64,000 nt of DNA from Rhodococcus rhodochrous (GTDB lineage Bacteria; Actinomycetota; Actinomycetes; Mycobacteriales; Mycobacteriaceae), in assembly GCF_900187265.1 (NCBI RefSeq), contig NZ_LT906450.1:2595444-2659443 (forward strand). The letters are read 5' to 3'. The number at the start of each line of letters is the position of its first letter. Position 1 is the stretch's first letter. The notes under the pieces were generated by a model. It was not told the origin of the DNA, searched no databases, and saw nothing but the letters and a program-made list of their open reading frames with translations. Position numbers and translations under genes: made by a program. Shown in pieces: positions 17,658 through 27,642 of this stretch.

Positions 17658-18917
17658 GTGTCCCGCAATTCATCCCGAGCCCTCCGCGCTCGCCTCGTCG
17701 CCGCGATCGCGTTCCTGTGCGCGAGCATCACGGTCACCGTGCCCCCGGCCGCCGGCGCCGAACCGGCCTTGTGCGCGTGGCGGTTCATGTCGAACGAGAC
17801 GGTGCTCAACGTGGCGTTCCCCGACGTCAACGCCACCTACTGGGTGCTGCCCTATGCGCTGGGCCCGGGCGACTCGATCGAGGTGTCCGGCACCTATCCG
17901 GCCGCGCGGTACTTCTCGCTCAACACCTACGGCACGAACTTCGACACCGTCGACACGCTGCGTGACGACATGATCGTGCCGGATCCGGGCAGCGGGAACC
18001 CGTTCGCGGATGCAACGGCGCGGAATCTTCCTCCGGCGCAGCAGAAGTGGCACGCCACCGTGGTACCCGGTCCCTCGGATCACGCGCGCAACGAGATCCG
18101 CGGGATTCCGGAGGGACAGAGCACCCCGGTGGGCTTCCTGATCATCCGTGTGTACGTGCCCGACGACGCCGCATCCGTCAGCGGCGGCGTGCCGTTGCCC
18201 GAGGTGACCATGCACCTCGGTGGGGCGACGATGCTCAGGCAACCGTGCGAGCAGCCGTTCGACCCGAGTTCCTACACCGGCCCCGTCGCACAGCTCGCGC
18301 AGGCAGGATTCGACCAGGTCATCGCCGGTGCGGCGAGCGGTGCGTTCCCCGGTGGCACACCCGAGACGGTATTCGTGAACCCGGCGAGTTCGTCGGGTCT
18401 GTTCCCCAACGGCGACAACAAGTATCTCGGGACGGCGTTGACCTATCAGCCGGGGCGGATCGTCGTGGTGCGGGGCAAGGCGCCGCTGTTCCCCGACACC
18501 CGTGCGGGAGTACCGGTCACGGATCCCGATCAGCAGGTGCGTTACTGGTCGATGTGCCAGAACGATCTGGTTTCGCCGTATCCGGTGGTGGCGTGTGCCG
18601 GCGACTTCGAGACGGCGCTCGACGCGTCGGGCTACTACACCTATGCGGTCGCTGCGCCGTCCGACCTTCCCTCGGTCGCAGATCCGACCGTCACCGTGCT
18701 GCCGTGGGGCGACACCACGGTGCCGAAGAAGGTGCTGTTCCTGCGCTACATGCTGCCGTCGCCGGCCTTCTACCCGCAGTCGATCCAGGCGTCGCAGGCG
18801 ACCGGTGCCGATCCCGCTACGGTGATGGGTCCGTACTATCCCGAGGCCGTGTACTGCTCCGCGGCGACATTCGTCGCCGGAGGCTATGCGGCATGCCAGG
18901 ACGAAGCAGTGGGCTGA
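17658..18917 (+). CDS. Secreted protein of unknown function
   Basis: Starting at GTG 17658 (419 residues), the product has a basic N-terminus, a hydrophobic core and an A-G-A cleavage-like site near residue 34, i.e. a Sec signal peptide. The mature part has paired Cys residues and aromatic-rich segments (ARYFSLNTYG, YTYAVAAPSD). These loosely recall the DUF1214/DUF1254 exported proteins, but I would not assign it to them. An ATG at 17634 is possible but lengthens the signal peptide needlessly. It appears monocistronic. Confidence 0.75.
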   Translation: MSRNSSRALRARLVAAIAFLCASITVTVPPAAGAEPALCAWRFMSNETVLNVAFPDVNATYWVLPYALGPGDSIEVSGTYPAARYFSLNTYGTNFDTVDTLRDDMIVPDPGSGNPFADATARNLPPAQQKWHATVVPGPSDHARNEIRGIPEGQSTPVGFLIIRVYVPDDAASVSGGVPLPEVTMHLGGATMLRQPCEQPFDPSSYTGPVAQLAQAGFDQVIAGAASGAFPGGTPETVFVNPASSSGLFPNGDNKYLGTALTYQPGRIVVVRGKAPLFPDTRAGVPVTDPDQQVRYWSMCQNDLVSPYPVVACAGDFETALDASGYYTYAVAAPSDLPSVADPTVTVLPWGDTTVPKKVLFLRYMLPSPAFYPQSIQASQATGADPATVMGPYYPEAVYCSAATFVAGGYAACQDEAVG

Positions 18918-19007
18918 CTCTCCCGTTTTTCTGTTTCTCTGAATCGACCCCTCGACAGTGGTGTGGTGACCGCACACTGCGCGAAAGTTTTCTGGTAGAC
19001 GGATGCA

Positions 19008-20321
19008 ATGAGTGATGACGCCCGACGCAGGACTCCGTCGAAGGCCGCGCGTGCCGCCGACGTGCAGGAACTCGTGGTGGTGGTCGGCGAGCGGTTGCAA
19101 CGGCGGTCCGACGAGATCGTCGCGAGTATGGACGCGGCTATCGAGTCGGCCGTCGAGAATCTCGGCGAGTCCGAACTGACCGACATGTTGCGGGCGAGCG
19201 TAGAAGGCAACGTCGCCACCATCCTGCACATGATCAGCAACGACATCCCGCTCGATCGCATCCAGCCGATCACCGCTGCGACGGAGTATGCGGTGAGGCT
19301 CGCGCGGCACGGCGTTCCTGCGGCGGCGCTGCGCCGGGCCTACCACATCGGCTCCGACGACCTGTTCAACCAGATGTTCGCGGAGATCCAGCAGCTCGAT
19401 TGTGCCCCCGACCTGAAACTCGAACTGCTCCACCATTTCGCCGGGTGGATGCACAAGTACGTGGACTGGATGACGCGCGTCGTGCTCGACGTACACGAAG
19501 AAGAACAGCGGGTGCTGGTCCAGCAGTCCGAGAACGTGACGTCGGCGCTGGTGGAGCAGGTGTTGAGCGGCGGCGCCTTCGATACCGAGGACTTCGCGAC
19601 GAAGACGGGCTACCGGCTCGACGGAACCCACCTCGGTGCGATCGCGTGGATCGAAGGTCCTGCCCAGGGCGCAGACCAGACGCCCACCCTCGCGGCGGCA
19701 GCGGAGCCACTCACCGCCGCGGCCGGTGGGGGAGGGTCACCCTTGTTCGTTCCGGTGGATCGGCGCACGGCCTGGTTGTGGACGGCGACGGCGGGTGGTG
19801 CGGTCGTCGACGTGCCACGCCTTCGGGCGGCTGTGCAGGCCGTCCCCGGGCTGCGTGTGGCATTCGGGAAGCCGGGGGTCGAGGTCGCGGGGTTCCGGCG
19901 GAGCCATGAGCAGGCCGAGGCTGTGCGGATCGTCGCGAGCACTGCGACCGTTCCGCACAGCCGAGCGGTGTACTACGGCGAGGATGGCATGTCCGCGACT
20001 GCGGTGTTGGCACGTGACCTCGCGACGACCAGGCGATTCGTCGCCGATACGCTGGGCCGACTCGCGATCGACAGCCCTACCGCGGAGCGTCTGCGGGACA
20101 CGACGCGGGTGTTCCTGCGGACGGGCGGAAGCTATGTGCAGACCTCCGAGGAACTCGTCCTCCACCGGAACACCGTGAAGTACCGACTGCAGAAGGCGGA
20201 GGACGAACGGGGACGGCCGATCTCCGAGAACCGATTGGATCTCGAGCTGGCTCTGCACGTCTGTCATGTGCTCGGACGACCCGTTCTGCTGCCCAAGGAG
20301 AAGCGCTCGTCCGGTCGCTGA
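19008..20321 (+). CDS. PucR/CdaR-family transcriptional regulator
   Basis: A 437-residue regulator. The C-terminal 60 residues carry the PucR HTH (LRTGGSYVQTSEELVLHRNT, then VKYRLQKAEDERGRPI). The central region (about 180-330) fits the GGDEF-like sensor of CdaR/PucR proteins, and the N-terminus resembles RsbT co-antagonist-like domains found in this group. It lies just upstream of, and in the same direction as, the acyl-CoA ligase/DUF3556/oxidoreductase group, its likely target. Confidence 0.88.
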   Translation: MSDDARRRTPSKAARAADVQELVVVVGERLQRRSDEIVASMDAAIESAVENLGESELTDMLRASVEGNVATILHMISNDIPLDRIQPITAATEYAVRLARHGVPAAALRRAYHIGSDDLFNQMFAEIQQLDCAPDLKLELLHHFAGWMHKYVDWMTRVVLDVHEEEQRVLVQQSENVTSALVEQVLSGGAFDTEDFATKTGYRLDGTHLGAIAWIEGPAQGADQTPTLAAAAEPLTAAAGGGGSPLFVPVDRRTAWLWTATAGGAVVDVPRLRAAVQAVPGLRVAFGKPGVEVAGFRRSHEQAEAVRIVASTATVPHSRAVYYGEDGMSATAVLARDLATTRRFVADTLGRLAIDSPTAERLRDTTRVFLRTGGSYVQTSEELVLHRNTVKYRLQKAEDERGRPISENRLDLELALHVCHVLGRPVLLPKEKRSSGR

Positions 20322-20452
20322 GCCGATTTTTTGTGCAGAATCGACAACGGCAGCGTGGAAGTTGGTTTTGCGGGGACGTGTCCTGGTTCGGTCCGACCGC
20401 ATAGTGTCGTGCATCACAACCGATACGTGCTCGTCGGACCGAGGAGCTGTAG

Positions 20453-21916
20453 ATGCCCGTCTCCCGCTTTCCCTTTCTCCCCTGGAACGTCCCCACCGAG
20501 GATCGCTCTCGCACTGCGGTCCGGGACGACAGGTTCGAACTCACCTACGCCCAGCTCGACGACCGAACCCGCGCTGTCGCAGCGCAGTTCGCGCGACACG
20601 GCGTCGGCGCGGGAGACATCGTCGCGATCATGCTGCCGAACCGCGTCGAACTGCTCGTCGCGATGCTCGCGGCGTGGCGTCTCGGTGCTGCCGCGACACC
20701 CGTCAATCCGGCGTTCACGGAATCGGAAGCGTCCTATCAGATCTCGGACTCCGGCGCTGTTCTCGTGGTCAACGCCTCGGTCGACGCACCCGACGGAGGT
20801 CGACCCAGCATCGCGGCGGACGATCTCGCCGGTGAGGGCGACGGACCCGAACCCGTGGCCCTGCGCGGCGACGAACTGGGCCTGGTCATCTACACCAGCG
20901 GGTCCACCGGCCGACCGAAGGGCGTGATGCTCGATCACGACAACGCCGAGGCCATGTCGTCGACGATGGCGCAGCACTTCCGTCTCACCGCCGAAGACCA
21001 CTGCATGCTCGTCCTGCCGCTGTTCCACGTCAACGCGATCATGGTGAGCGCACTGGCGGTCTGGCGCTCGCACGGACAGCTCAGTGTGATCGGATCGTTC
21101 TCCGCGAGTCGATTCTTCGACCACGTGGAAAAGGTCCGCCCCACATACTTTTCCGCTGTACCCGCAATCTACGCGATGCTCGCCGCGCTGCCCGACACCG
21201 TCCGCCCCGACACCTCGTCGCTGCGGTTCGTGGTGTGCGGCGCGGCTCCGGTCTCGAAGGAACTGCTGCAGCGGTGCCACGACCGTTTCGGGTTCGTCAT
21301 GGTCGAGGGATACGGACTCACCGAGGCGACCTGCGCATCCGCCTGCAATCCCGTCGACGGCGTCCGCAAGCTCGGAACCGTTGGGCCGGCCCTACCCGGG
21401 CAGCGGATCGCGATCATGTCGCCGGACGGTGAACTGTTGGCGCCCGGCGAGACAGGGGAAGTGGTCATCGCGGGACCCACCGTCATGCGCGGCTACCTGG
21501 ATCGCCCCGACGCGACCGCCGAGACCGTCCGTGACGGCTGGCTCCACACCGGAGACATCGGGATCCTGGACGAGGACGGCTATCTGCGCATCGTCGACCG
21601 CGTCAAGGACATGATCATCCGCGGCGGCGAGAACATCTACCCCAAGGAGATAGAAACCGTCCTGACCTCGATCGACGACGTCCTCGAAGCCGCGGTCGTC
21701 GGGCGGCCCGACCCGGTCCTCGGTGAAGTTCCCGTCGCCTACGTGGTGCTGTACCCGGATGCGGCGACGACCGCCGAGGATCTCCTCGAACACTGCCGAC
21801 GGCACTTGATGCGCGCGAAGGTGCCCGAGCGGATCGACATCCTCGAGGCACTACCGAAGAACCCAGTCGGCAAGATCGACAAACCCTCGCTCAGGCGAAC
21901 GCTGCAACACGCCTGA
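20453..21916 (+). CDS. AMP-forming acyl-CoA synthetase / ligase
   Basis: A 487-residue ANL-superfamily adenylating enzyme. The AMP-binding loop YTSGSTGRPKGV is at about residue 145-156, followed by GYGLTEAT, the hinge GWLHTGDIGILDEDGYLRI, and the C-terminal catalytic Lys in KNPVGKIDK. It converts a carboxylic acid to its CoA thioester through an acyl-AMP. The sequence alone does not fix the acid. It lies in a same-strand group with a PucR regulator, DUF3556 and an FAD oxidoreductase. Confidence 0.92.
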   Translation: MPVSRFPFLPWNVPTEDRSRTAVRDDRFELTYAQLDDRTRAVAAQFARHGVGAGDIVAIMLPNRVELLVAMLAAWRLGAAATPVNPAFTESEASYQISDSGAVLVVNASVDAPDGGRPSIAADDLAGEGDGPEPVALRGDELGLVIYTSGSTGRPKGVMLDHDNAEAMSSTMAQHFRLTAEDHCMLVLPLFHVNAIMVSALAVWRSHGQLSVIGSFSASRFFDHVEKVRPTYFSAVPAIYAMLAALPDTVRPDTSSLRFVVCGAAPVSKELLQRCHDRFGFVMVEGYGLTEATCASACNPVDGVRKLGTVGPALPGQRIAIMSPDGELLAPGETGEVVIAGPTVMRGYLDRPDATAETVRDGWLHTGDIGILDEDGYLRIVDRVKDMIIRGGENIYPKEIETVLTSIDDVLEAAVVGRPDPVLGEVPVAYVVLYPDAATTAEDLLEHCRRHLMRAKVPERIDILEALPKNPVGKIDKPSLRRTLQHA

Positions 21917-21988
21917 CCCCATCCCTCGTCCTACCTCGACGCGAGCGCCCCTCGCGGTGATGAACCCTGCCCACCTTCAGGAGTCGCA

Positions 21989-23806
21989 ATGGGATTCAAA
22001 ACGGCAGACATGCCACCGGTCGACCCGGCCACCTACGACGACATGCCCTTCATGGAGCGCATGCGGGTGCTGGCGACCCACTGGGCCGAATACGGTTTCG
22101 GCAGCCCCAAGCAGATGCACATGCTCTACGTCTACAAGTTGATCTTCTACGTTCTCGGCGGGATGGCGGTCGTCGGACTCACCACCCCCGGACTGGGCTT
22201 CACCGACCTCGCAGGCTGGTGGGGCGAGCCGATCGTCTACCAGAAGCTGATGGTGTGGACCATCCTGTTCGAGATCACCGGCTACGCCTCGTCCTCCGGC
22301 CCGCTGGCGTTCAAGTTCAAGCCTTTCACCGGTGGCTGGCGCTACTGGACCCGCCGCGGCACCCTGCGGCTCCCACCCTGGCCCAAGGTGGTGCCGTTCA
22401 CCCGCGGTGACCACCGCACCGTCGTCGACGTCGCGATCTACTTCGCGCTCTTGGCCACCCTGCTGTTCCTGTTGCTCGGGCCCGGCGTGACGACCTCCGC
22501 CCTTCCGGGAAGCGAGGTCGGGTTGCTCCCGCAGTGGGCGCTGCTGACCTACGTTGGCCTCATCGTCGTCATGGGCCTGCGCGACCGGGTGGTCTTTCTG
22601 GCCGCACGCTCGGAACAGTACGTCGCCGTCATGTTCTTCTTCGGCATCTTCAGCAACCACGTCGACATGATCCTGGCCGCCAAGATCGCGCTGGTCACCG
22701 TGTGGTTCGGCGCGGGCGTATCCAAGTTCGGCCACCACTTCACCAACGTGATCCCGCCGATGCTCAGCAACACTCCGTGGATCACCTCGAAGCGGTTCAA
22801 GCGCTCGCTCTACCGCAACTTCCCCCAGGACCTGCGTCCGTCGAAGGTCAGCTGGTTCCTCGCCCACGTCTGCGGCACCGTCGTCGAACTCGTCGTCCCA
22901 CTGGTGCTGCTGTTCTCCACGAATACGACGATCACCTGGCTCGCCATCATCGGCATGGTCATGTTCCACATCTTCATCACCTCGACCTTCCCGCTGGCGG
23001 TCCCGCTCGAATGGAACGTCTTCTACATGTTCGCGGCGGTCTGGCTCTTCGGTGGATTCCCCGCCGGCGCCGGCTACGGAGTGGGCGACGTGAGCTCTGT
23101 CTGGATCCTCGCGCCGATCCTCGTCGCCTTCCTGCTGTTCCCGATCCTCGGCAACCTGCGCCCCGACCTCGTCTCCTTCCTGCCGTCGATGCGTCAGTAC
23201 GCCGGCAACTGGGCGTCGGCCCTGTGGGCCTTCCGTGGTGACGAGGCGGAGAACAAGCTCAACGAGAACCTGACCAAGTTCAACGAGAACCAGATCGACC
23301 AGTTGAGCGGGGCGTTCGGCAAGGAGGTCGTCGAGATCTTCATGCAGAAGGCCGTCGCATGGCGCACCATGCACAGCCAGGGCCGCGGATTGATGTCGCT
23401 GATGATGCGGCACCTCGACAAGCTCGAGAACTACCGCATCCGCGAAGGCGAGTTCACCTGCACGACCCTGGTGGGCTGGCAGTTCGGTGACGGTCACCTG
23501 CACAACGAGCAGACCATCAGCGCGGTGCAGGAACGGTGCCGGTTCGAACCGGGAGAATGTGTCATCGTGTGGATCGAATCCCAACCGATCCATCGGAAGA
23601 CGCTGGATTACAAGGTGATCGACGCGGCGCTCGGTGTCGTCGAACGCGGTCACTATCACATCGAGGACGCGGTCTCGGCGCAGCCGTGGCTGCCCGACGG
23701 TCCGATCCCGCATACTGTCACCTGGCGGATGGCCGGTTACGAACCGGCCGGGACGGCCTACCTCCACCCGCAGGTCCGGTCCGATCGTGTCAAGGTTGGA
23801 GCATGA
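21989..23806 (+). CDS. DUF3556 transmembrane protein
   Basis: A 605-residue multi-pass membrane protein with about nine hydrophobic segments in its first 410 residues and a soluble C-terminal part of about 190 residues. The opening MGFKTADMPPVDPATYDDMP and the overall layout match the actinobacterial DUF3556 family of unknown function. Shine-Dalgarno aggag precedes the ATG. Its stop overlaps the next gene, the FAD-dependent oxidoreductase, by 4 bp, so they are coupled and may act on the same lipid-like substrate (inference). Confidence 0.88.
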   Translation: MGFKTADMPPVDPATYDDMPFMERMRVLATHWAEYGFGSPKQMHMLYVYKLIFYVLGGMAVVGLTTPGLGFTDLAGWWGEPIVYQKLMVWTILFEITGYASSSGPLAFKFKPFTGGWRYWTRRGTLRLPPWPKVVPFTRGDHRTVVDVAIYFALLATLLFLLLGPGVTTSALPGSEVGLLPQWALLTYVGLIVVMGLRDRVVFLAARSEQYVAVMFFFGIFSNHVDMILAAKIALVTVWFGAGVSKFGHHFTNVIPPMLSNTPWITSKRFKRSLYRNFPQDLRPSKVSWFLAHVCGTVVELVVPLVLLFSTNTTITWLAIIGMVMFHIFITSTFPLAVPLEWNVFYMFAAVWLFGGFPAGAGYGVGDVSSVWILAPILVAFLLFPILGNLRPDLVSFLPSMRQYAGNWASALWAFRGDEAENKLNENLTKFNENQIDQLSGAFGKEVVEIFMQKAVAWRTMHSQGRGLMSLMMRHLDKLENYRIREGEFTCTTLVGWQFGDGHLHNEQTISAVQERCRFEPGECVIVWIESQPIHRKTLDYKVIDAALGVVERGHYHIEDAVSAQPWLPDGPIPHTVTWRMAGYEPAGTAYLHPQVRSDRVKVGA

Positions 23807-25218
23807 CCGACGCGGTGATAGTCGGCAGCGGGCCCAACGGGCTCGCTGCCGCCGTCGTCCTCTCCTCCGAGGGCGTACGGGTACGAGTGCTCGAGGCAGC
23901 CGAGACGATCGGTGGCGGCACGCGCAGCAGCGAACTGACCCTGCCGGGCCTGCTCCACGACGAATGCAGCGGCTTCCACCCGCTGGCCGTGGACACACCC
24001 TTCAGCCGGAAGTACGACCTCGCGGAACACGGACTGACCTGGTCGTGGCCCGAGGTGCAGTACACCCACCCGCTCGACGGCGGACGTGGTGGCGCGGCCT
24101 ACCGATCCGTGGACGACACCGCCACGGAACTCGGGACCGACGGGACCAGGTGGCGCCGGATCTTCGGCGCACTGACCGAACGATTCGGCGGCATCACCGA
24201 GGACTTCCTGCGCCCGATGCTGCACGTACCCGTCCATCCGGTGCTGCTCGCCGGATTCGGGATGTTCGCCGCGATGCCCGCCGACGTGCTCGCACGCGCC
24301 TGGTCCACACCCGAGGCGCGCGCCCTCTTCGGTGGCGTGGCGGCCCACGCCCTGCGGCCCTTCGGCTCGCCGATGTCGTCGGCCATCGGCATCGCGCTGG
24401 GCACGGCCGCGCATGCCTACGGGTGGCCGGTCGCGCAAGGAGGATCGCGCGCCATCGCTGCAGCGATGGCCTCGCTGATCGAGAAGAACGGCGGCACCGT
24501 CGAAACCGGGGTGCGCGTGGAGTCCCTCGACGAACTCGGCAACCCCGATCTGGTGCTCCTCGACACCTCACCCGCCGACGCCGTGCGGATTGTCGGCGAC
24601 AGGCTGCCTCGCCGCACCGCCCGCGCCTACCGTCGGTACAAGCACGGGCCCGGGGCGTTCAAGGTCGAGTACGCCGTCGAGGGCACCGTGCCCTGGCAGC
24701 ACGAACCGTCCCGTCGCGCCGGCACCGTCCACGTCTGTGGTTCGTACGCCGAGACGGCGGCGGCCGAACGTCAGGTCAACCGGGGGATCATGCCCGATCG
24801 CCCCTACGTGCTGGTCGGCCAGCAGTTCCTCGCGGACCCGTCGCGCTCCGCGGGGAATCTGAACCCGCTCTACGCCTACGCGCACGTCCCGCACGGGTAC
24901 ACCGGCGACGCGACCGAACCGATCACCGCCCAGATCGAACGGTTCGCCCCGGGCTTCCGCGACACGATCCGTGCCGTGCACGTGCGGACGACGACCGAGA
25001 TGTCCGCCCACAACGCGAACTACGTGGGCGGCGACATCGTCACCGGAGCCAACAGTGCGGTGCAGCTCGTGCTCCGGCCCCGCCCGGCCCTGGACCCGTA
25101 TGCGACCGGCGTTCCCGGCGTGTACCTGTGCTCGGCGGCGACTCCGCCGGGTGCCGGGGCACACGGCATGTGCGGGTACCACGCCGCCCGGTCGGCGTTG
25201 GCGTACCTGAAGACATGA
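23803..25218 (+). CDS. FAD-dependent oxidoreductase, phytoene-desaturase-like
   Basis: A 471-residue flavoprotein beginning with a Rossmann FAD motif (VIVGSGPNGLAAAVVL, then VLEAAETIGGG) typical of the phytoene desaturase/PYROXD2 group. The C-terminal FAD-contact region is visible (GVYLCSAATPPGAGAHGMCG). It starts at the ATG overlapping the DUF3556 stop. Relatives act on carotenoids and other hydrophobic molecules, but the family is broad and the substrate is unknown. Confidence 0.88.
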   Translation: MTDAVIVGSGPNGLAAAVVLSSEGVRVRVLEAAETIGGGTRSSELTLPGLLHDECSGFHPLAVDTPFSRKYDLAEHGLTWSWPEVQYTHPLDGGRGGAAYRSVDDTATELGTDGTRWRRIFGALTERFGGITEDFLRPMLHVPVHPVLLAGFGMFAAMPADVLARAWSTPEARALFGGVAAHALRPFGSPMSSAIGIALGTAAHAYGWPVAQGGSRAIAAAMASLIEKNGGTVETGVRVESLDELGNPDLVLLDTSPADAVRIVGDRLPRRTARAYRRYKHGPGAFKVEYAVEGTVPWQHEPSRRAGTVHVCGSYAETAAAERQVNRGIMPDRPYVLVGQQFLADPSRSAGNLNPLYAYAHVPHGYTGDATEPITAQIERFAPGFRDTIRAVHVRTTTEMSAHNANYVGGDIVTGANSAVQLVLRPRPALDPYATGVPGVYLCSAATPPGAGAHGMCGYHAARSALAYLKT

Positions 25219-25334
25219 GGTGATCTTCCGGGGTGAATGTGGGGTGAAGGGCCTGAGCGGCGCCGCGAAACTTTGCACACGGAAATAACATTCTCCCGAT
25301 ATGCACTTCCCTCGGTGCTGAAGGAGCCCCACCC

Positions 25335-26198
25335 GTGACCGCAACCACCCCTCACCCTGCCCAGAACGCGCCGCGAGAAGACGACGGCTACTTCGGCCCC
25401 GGCTCCGTCTCGTGGAAGGTGTACGCCGACCCGTCCTCTCGCGTCGCCGGCATGGCGGGTCTGCTGCTGCAGGCGCTCAACCCCGGCATGATGCGGCTGT
25501 TCGAGCACGCGTCGGCCGCGTACGTCGATCCGAAGGGCCGGGACGAGCGCACCGGACGCTATCTCGACACGGTCATGTTCGGCGACAAGGCCCACGCCGA
25601 TGCCGCCGCAGCCTCGGTGCGCCGCATGCACGCGCACGCGGTCTGGGACGACCCGCACACCGGCACCACGCTGCGCGCCGACGAGCCCGCATGGATCGAC
25701 TGGACGCACAATGCCCTCGCGTTCGCGCTGCTGCGCGGTGCGGAGGCCTTCGGCCTCGACCTGACCCCGGCGGAGCAGGACAAGTTCGTCGTCGAACAGC
25801 ACATCGCCGCAGAACTCGTCGGCGCGGACCCGGCCCGCCTACCCGCGACCCGTGCCGACCTCGAGGCCTACGTCGACGAGCAGCGCCACTGGCTGTCGCT
25901 GTCGCTCGCCGCAGCCGAGGTGACGCACGCGCTCCGCAAGCCGAACCTGTGGGGGAATCCGGTGAAGGTGTTCACCTTCGTCGTCGTGCAGGACGGCATG
26001 CTGTCGCTCCTGCCGGAGTGGGCGCGTCTGATGTACGGCATCGAGGGGCGCCCGATGAACCTCCGCGCCGCGGCGCGCACCACCAAGCGGCTCATCGGCA
26101 TCGCTCGTAAGAACGAGTCGTACGACAAGATGGTCGCCGAGATCACCACGCGCATCGACGAGACTCCCTACCGCAAGGTGCGTGCGCGCAAGGCCTGA
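25335..26198 (+). CDS. DUF2236 / MpaB-like oxygenase-family protein, third copy
   Basis: A 287-residue protein of the DUF2236 family, with GPGSVSWKVYADPSSRVAGM, the RMHAHAVW block and AWIDWTHNALAFALL. GTG start with aaggag 10 bp upstream. It is not close to the two mce-linked members in sequence. It appears monocistronic and converges with the alpha-hydroxy acid oxidase gene 7 bp away. A haem-dependent oxygenase role is suggested by the family, not shown here. Confidence 0.85.
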   Translation: MTATTPHPAQNAPREDDGYFGPGSVSWKVYADPSSRVAGMAGLLLQALNPGMMRLFEHASAAYVDPKGRDERTGRYLDTVMFGDKAHADAAAASVRRMHAHAVWDDPHTGTTLRADEPAWIDWTHNALAFALLRGAEAFGLDLTPAEQDKFVVEQHIAAELVGADPARLPATRADLEAYVDEQRHWLSLSLAAAEVTHALRKPNLWGNPVKVFTFVVVQDGMLSLLPEWARLMYGIEGRPMNLRAAARTTKRLIGIARKNESYDKMVAEITTRIDETPYRKVRARKA

Positions 26199-26205
26199 CC
26201 CTGTC

Positions 26206-27513
26206 TCAGAAGGAGGGATTCGGCCGGACGAACCGTTCGTCGATATCGGCGATCGATCGGGCGCCGGTCAACGCCATGGTGAGGTCGAACTCGGCGATCA
26301 CGTTGCGGACCACCTCCTCGACGCCCTGCTGACCCGCGATCGCCAATCCGTACATGTAGGGCCGGCCGAGCAGCACGGCGTCCGCGCCGAGCGCGAGCGC
26401 GACGAAGACGTCGGCACCGCTTCGGATCCCGCTGTCCAGCAGCACGGTCGGCTCCCGGCCGATCGCGGCACGGATGTCGAGCAGGGCATCGAGCGAGGCG
26501 ATCGATCCGTCGACCTGGCGTCCACCGTGGTTCGACACGACGATCGCGTCGACGCCGAGATCCACGGCGCGACGCGCATCGTCGGGATGCAGAATTCCCT
26601 TGAGCACAATGGGAAGTCGCGTCCGATCCCGCAACGTCGCCAGATGCTCCCAGCTCAGTCCCGGATTGGAGTAGATGTCGAGGAAGGTCTCCGCGGCGGC
26701 GCGCGGCACGGGGGAGCGGAGGTTGTCGAGGAATCGGCCCGGATGGTTGCGGGTCATCGACAGCAGTGTGCGGAGCGCGCCGAGCGTGACGTCGGGTCGC
26801 TCCGTCACCATCTCGCGGGCGGCGTCGATCCGCTGCCGGACGATGTCGAGGAAGCGGGGATCCGAGGTGTACTGGGCGATGCCCTCGCCGCGTGCGAACG
26901 GCAGCGACCCGAGATTCAGGTCTTGCGGACGCCATCCCAGCATCGTCGTGTCGAGGGTGACGACGACGGCCTCGGCGCCGGCTGCTTCGGCGCGTCGCAG
27001 CAGGCTGTCGACGAGATCCTCGTCGGAACTCCAGTACAGCTGGAACCAGCGGGACGCAGAGCTCATTGCGGCAGCGCAGTCCTCCATGGAATTGCAGCCC
27101 TGATTGGAGAAGATGTACGGCACGCCGGTCGCGGCGGCTGCCCGCGCGATCGCCAGGTCGCTGTCGGCGGCCATCAACGCTCCCGCCCCGATCGGGGCCA
27201 GCAGCAGCGGCGAGGAGAGCGACGTGCCCGCCACGGTCGTATGCAGGTCGCGTTCGGTGACACCGTGGGCCATGCGCGGGACGATCGCCCATCGATCGAA
27301 CGCGCGCCGATTGTTGCGCATCGTGCGTCCCTCGCCGGCACCGCCCGCGACATACGCCCAGGCCCGCTTCGAACTCGCACGCCGCGCGGCACGTTCGAGG
27401 TCGCCGAAGGACGTCGGAACGGCCGGGCGCCGGCCCAGCGCTCCGTTGCGGTACACGACCCCCTGACGTTCCCGGCCGGGACCGGCGGGTGCAGATGCAG
27501 CAGTTTCGGTCAC
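26206..27513 (-). CDS. FMN-dependent alpha-hydroxy acid oxidase, lactate 2-monooxygenase-like
   Basis: A 435-residue enzyme of the FMN-dependent 2-hydroxy acid dehydrogenase family. The catalytic His/Arg motif SNHGGRQVDG, LDSGIRSGADV and LLGRPYMYGLAIAGQQGV are intact. The segment TLDTTMLGWRPQDLNLG is characteristic of the lactate 2-monooxygenase branch. I chose the GTG at 27513 with gagagggg upstream; the frame stays open beyond it but contains no family sequence. It is divergent from the methyltransferase gene. Confidence 0.9.
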   Translation of the reverse strand: MTETAASAPAGPGRERQGVVYRNGALGRRPAVPTSFGDLERAARRASSKRAWAYVAGGAGEGRTMRNNRRAFDRWAIVPRMAHGVTERDLHTTVAGTSLSSPLLLAPIGAGALMAADSDLAIARAAAATGVPYIFSNQGCNSMEDCAAAMSSASRWFQLYWSSDEDLVDSLLRRAEAAGAEAVVVTLDTTMLGWRPQDLNLGSLPFARGEGIAQYTSDPRFLDIVRQRIDAAREMVTERPDVTLGALRTLLSMTRNHPGRFLDNLRSPVPRAAAETFLDIYSNPGLSWEHLATLRDRTRLPIVLKGILHPDDARRAVDLGVDAIVVSNHGGRQVDGSIASLDALLDIRAAIGREPTVLLDSGIRSGADVFVALALGADAVLLGRPYMYGLAIAGQQGVEEVVRNVIAEFDLTMALTGARSIADIDERFVRPNPSF

Positions 27514-27642
27514 GAGTGAGTTCCCCTCTCGAGCGGTGGCGCTTGTCGATCCTTCCTCACGAACCCGGTCGAGTGAACCGGTTACGGGTGTCGAATTCGG
27601 AATCGGTGCGGCGGATCCGGCGGCGGGCGTACCGTCGGATCC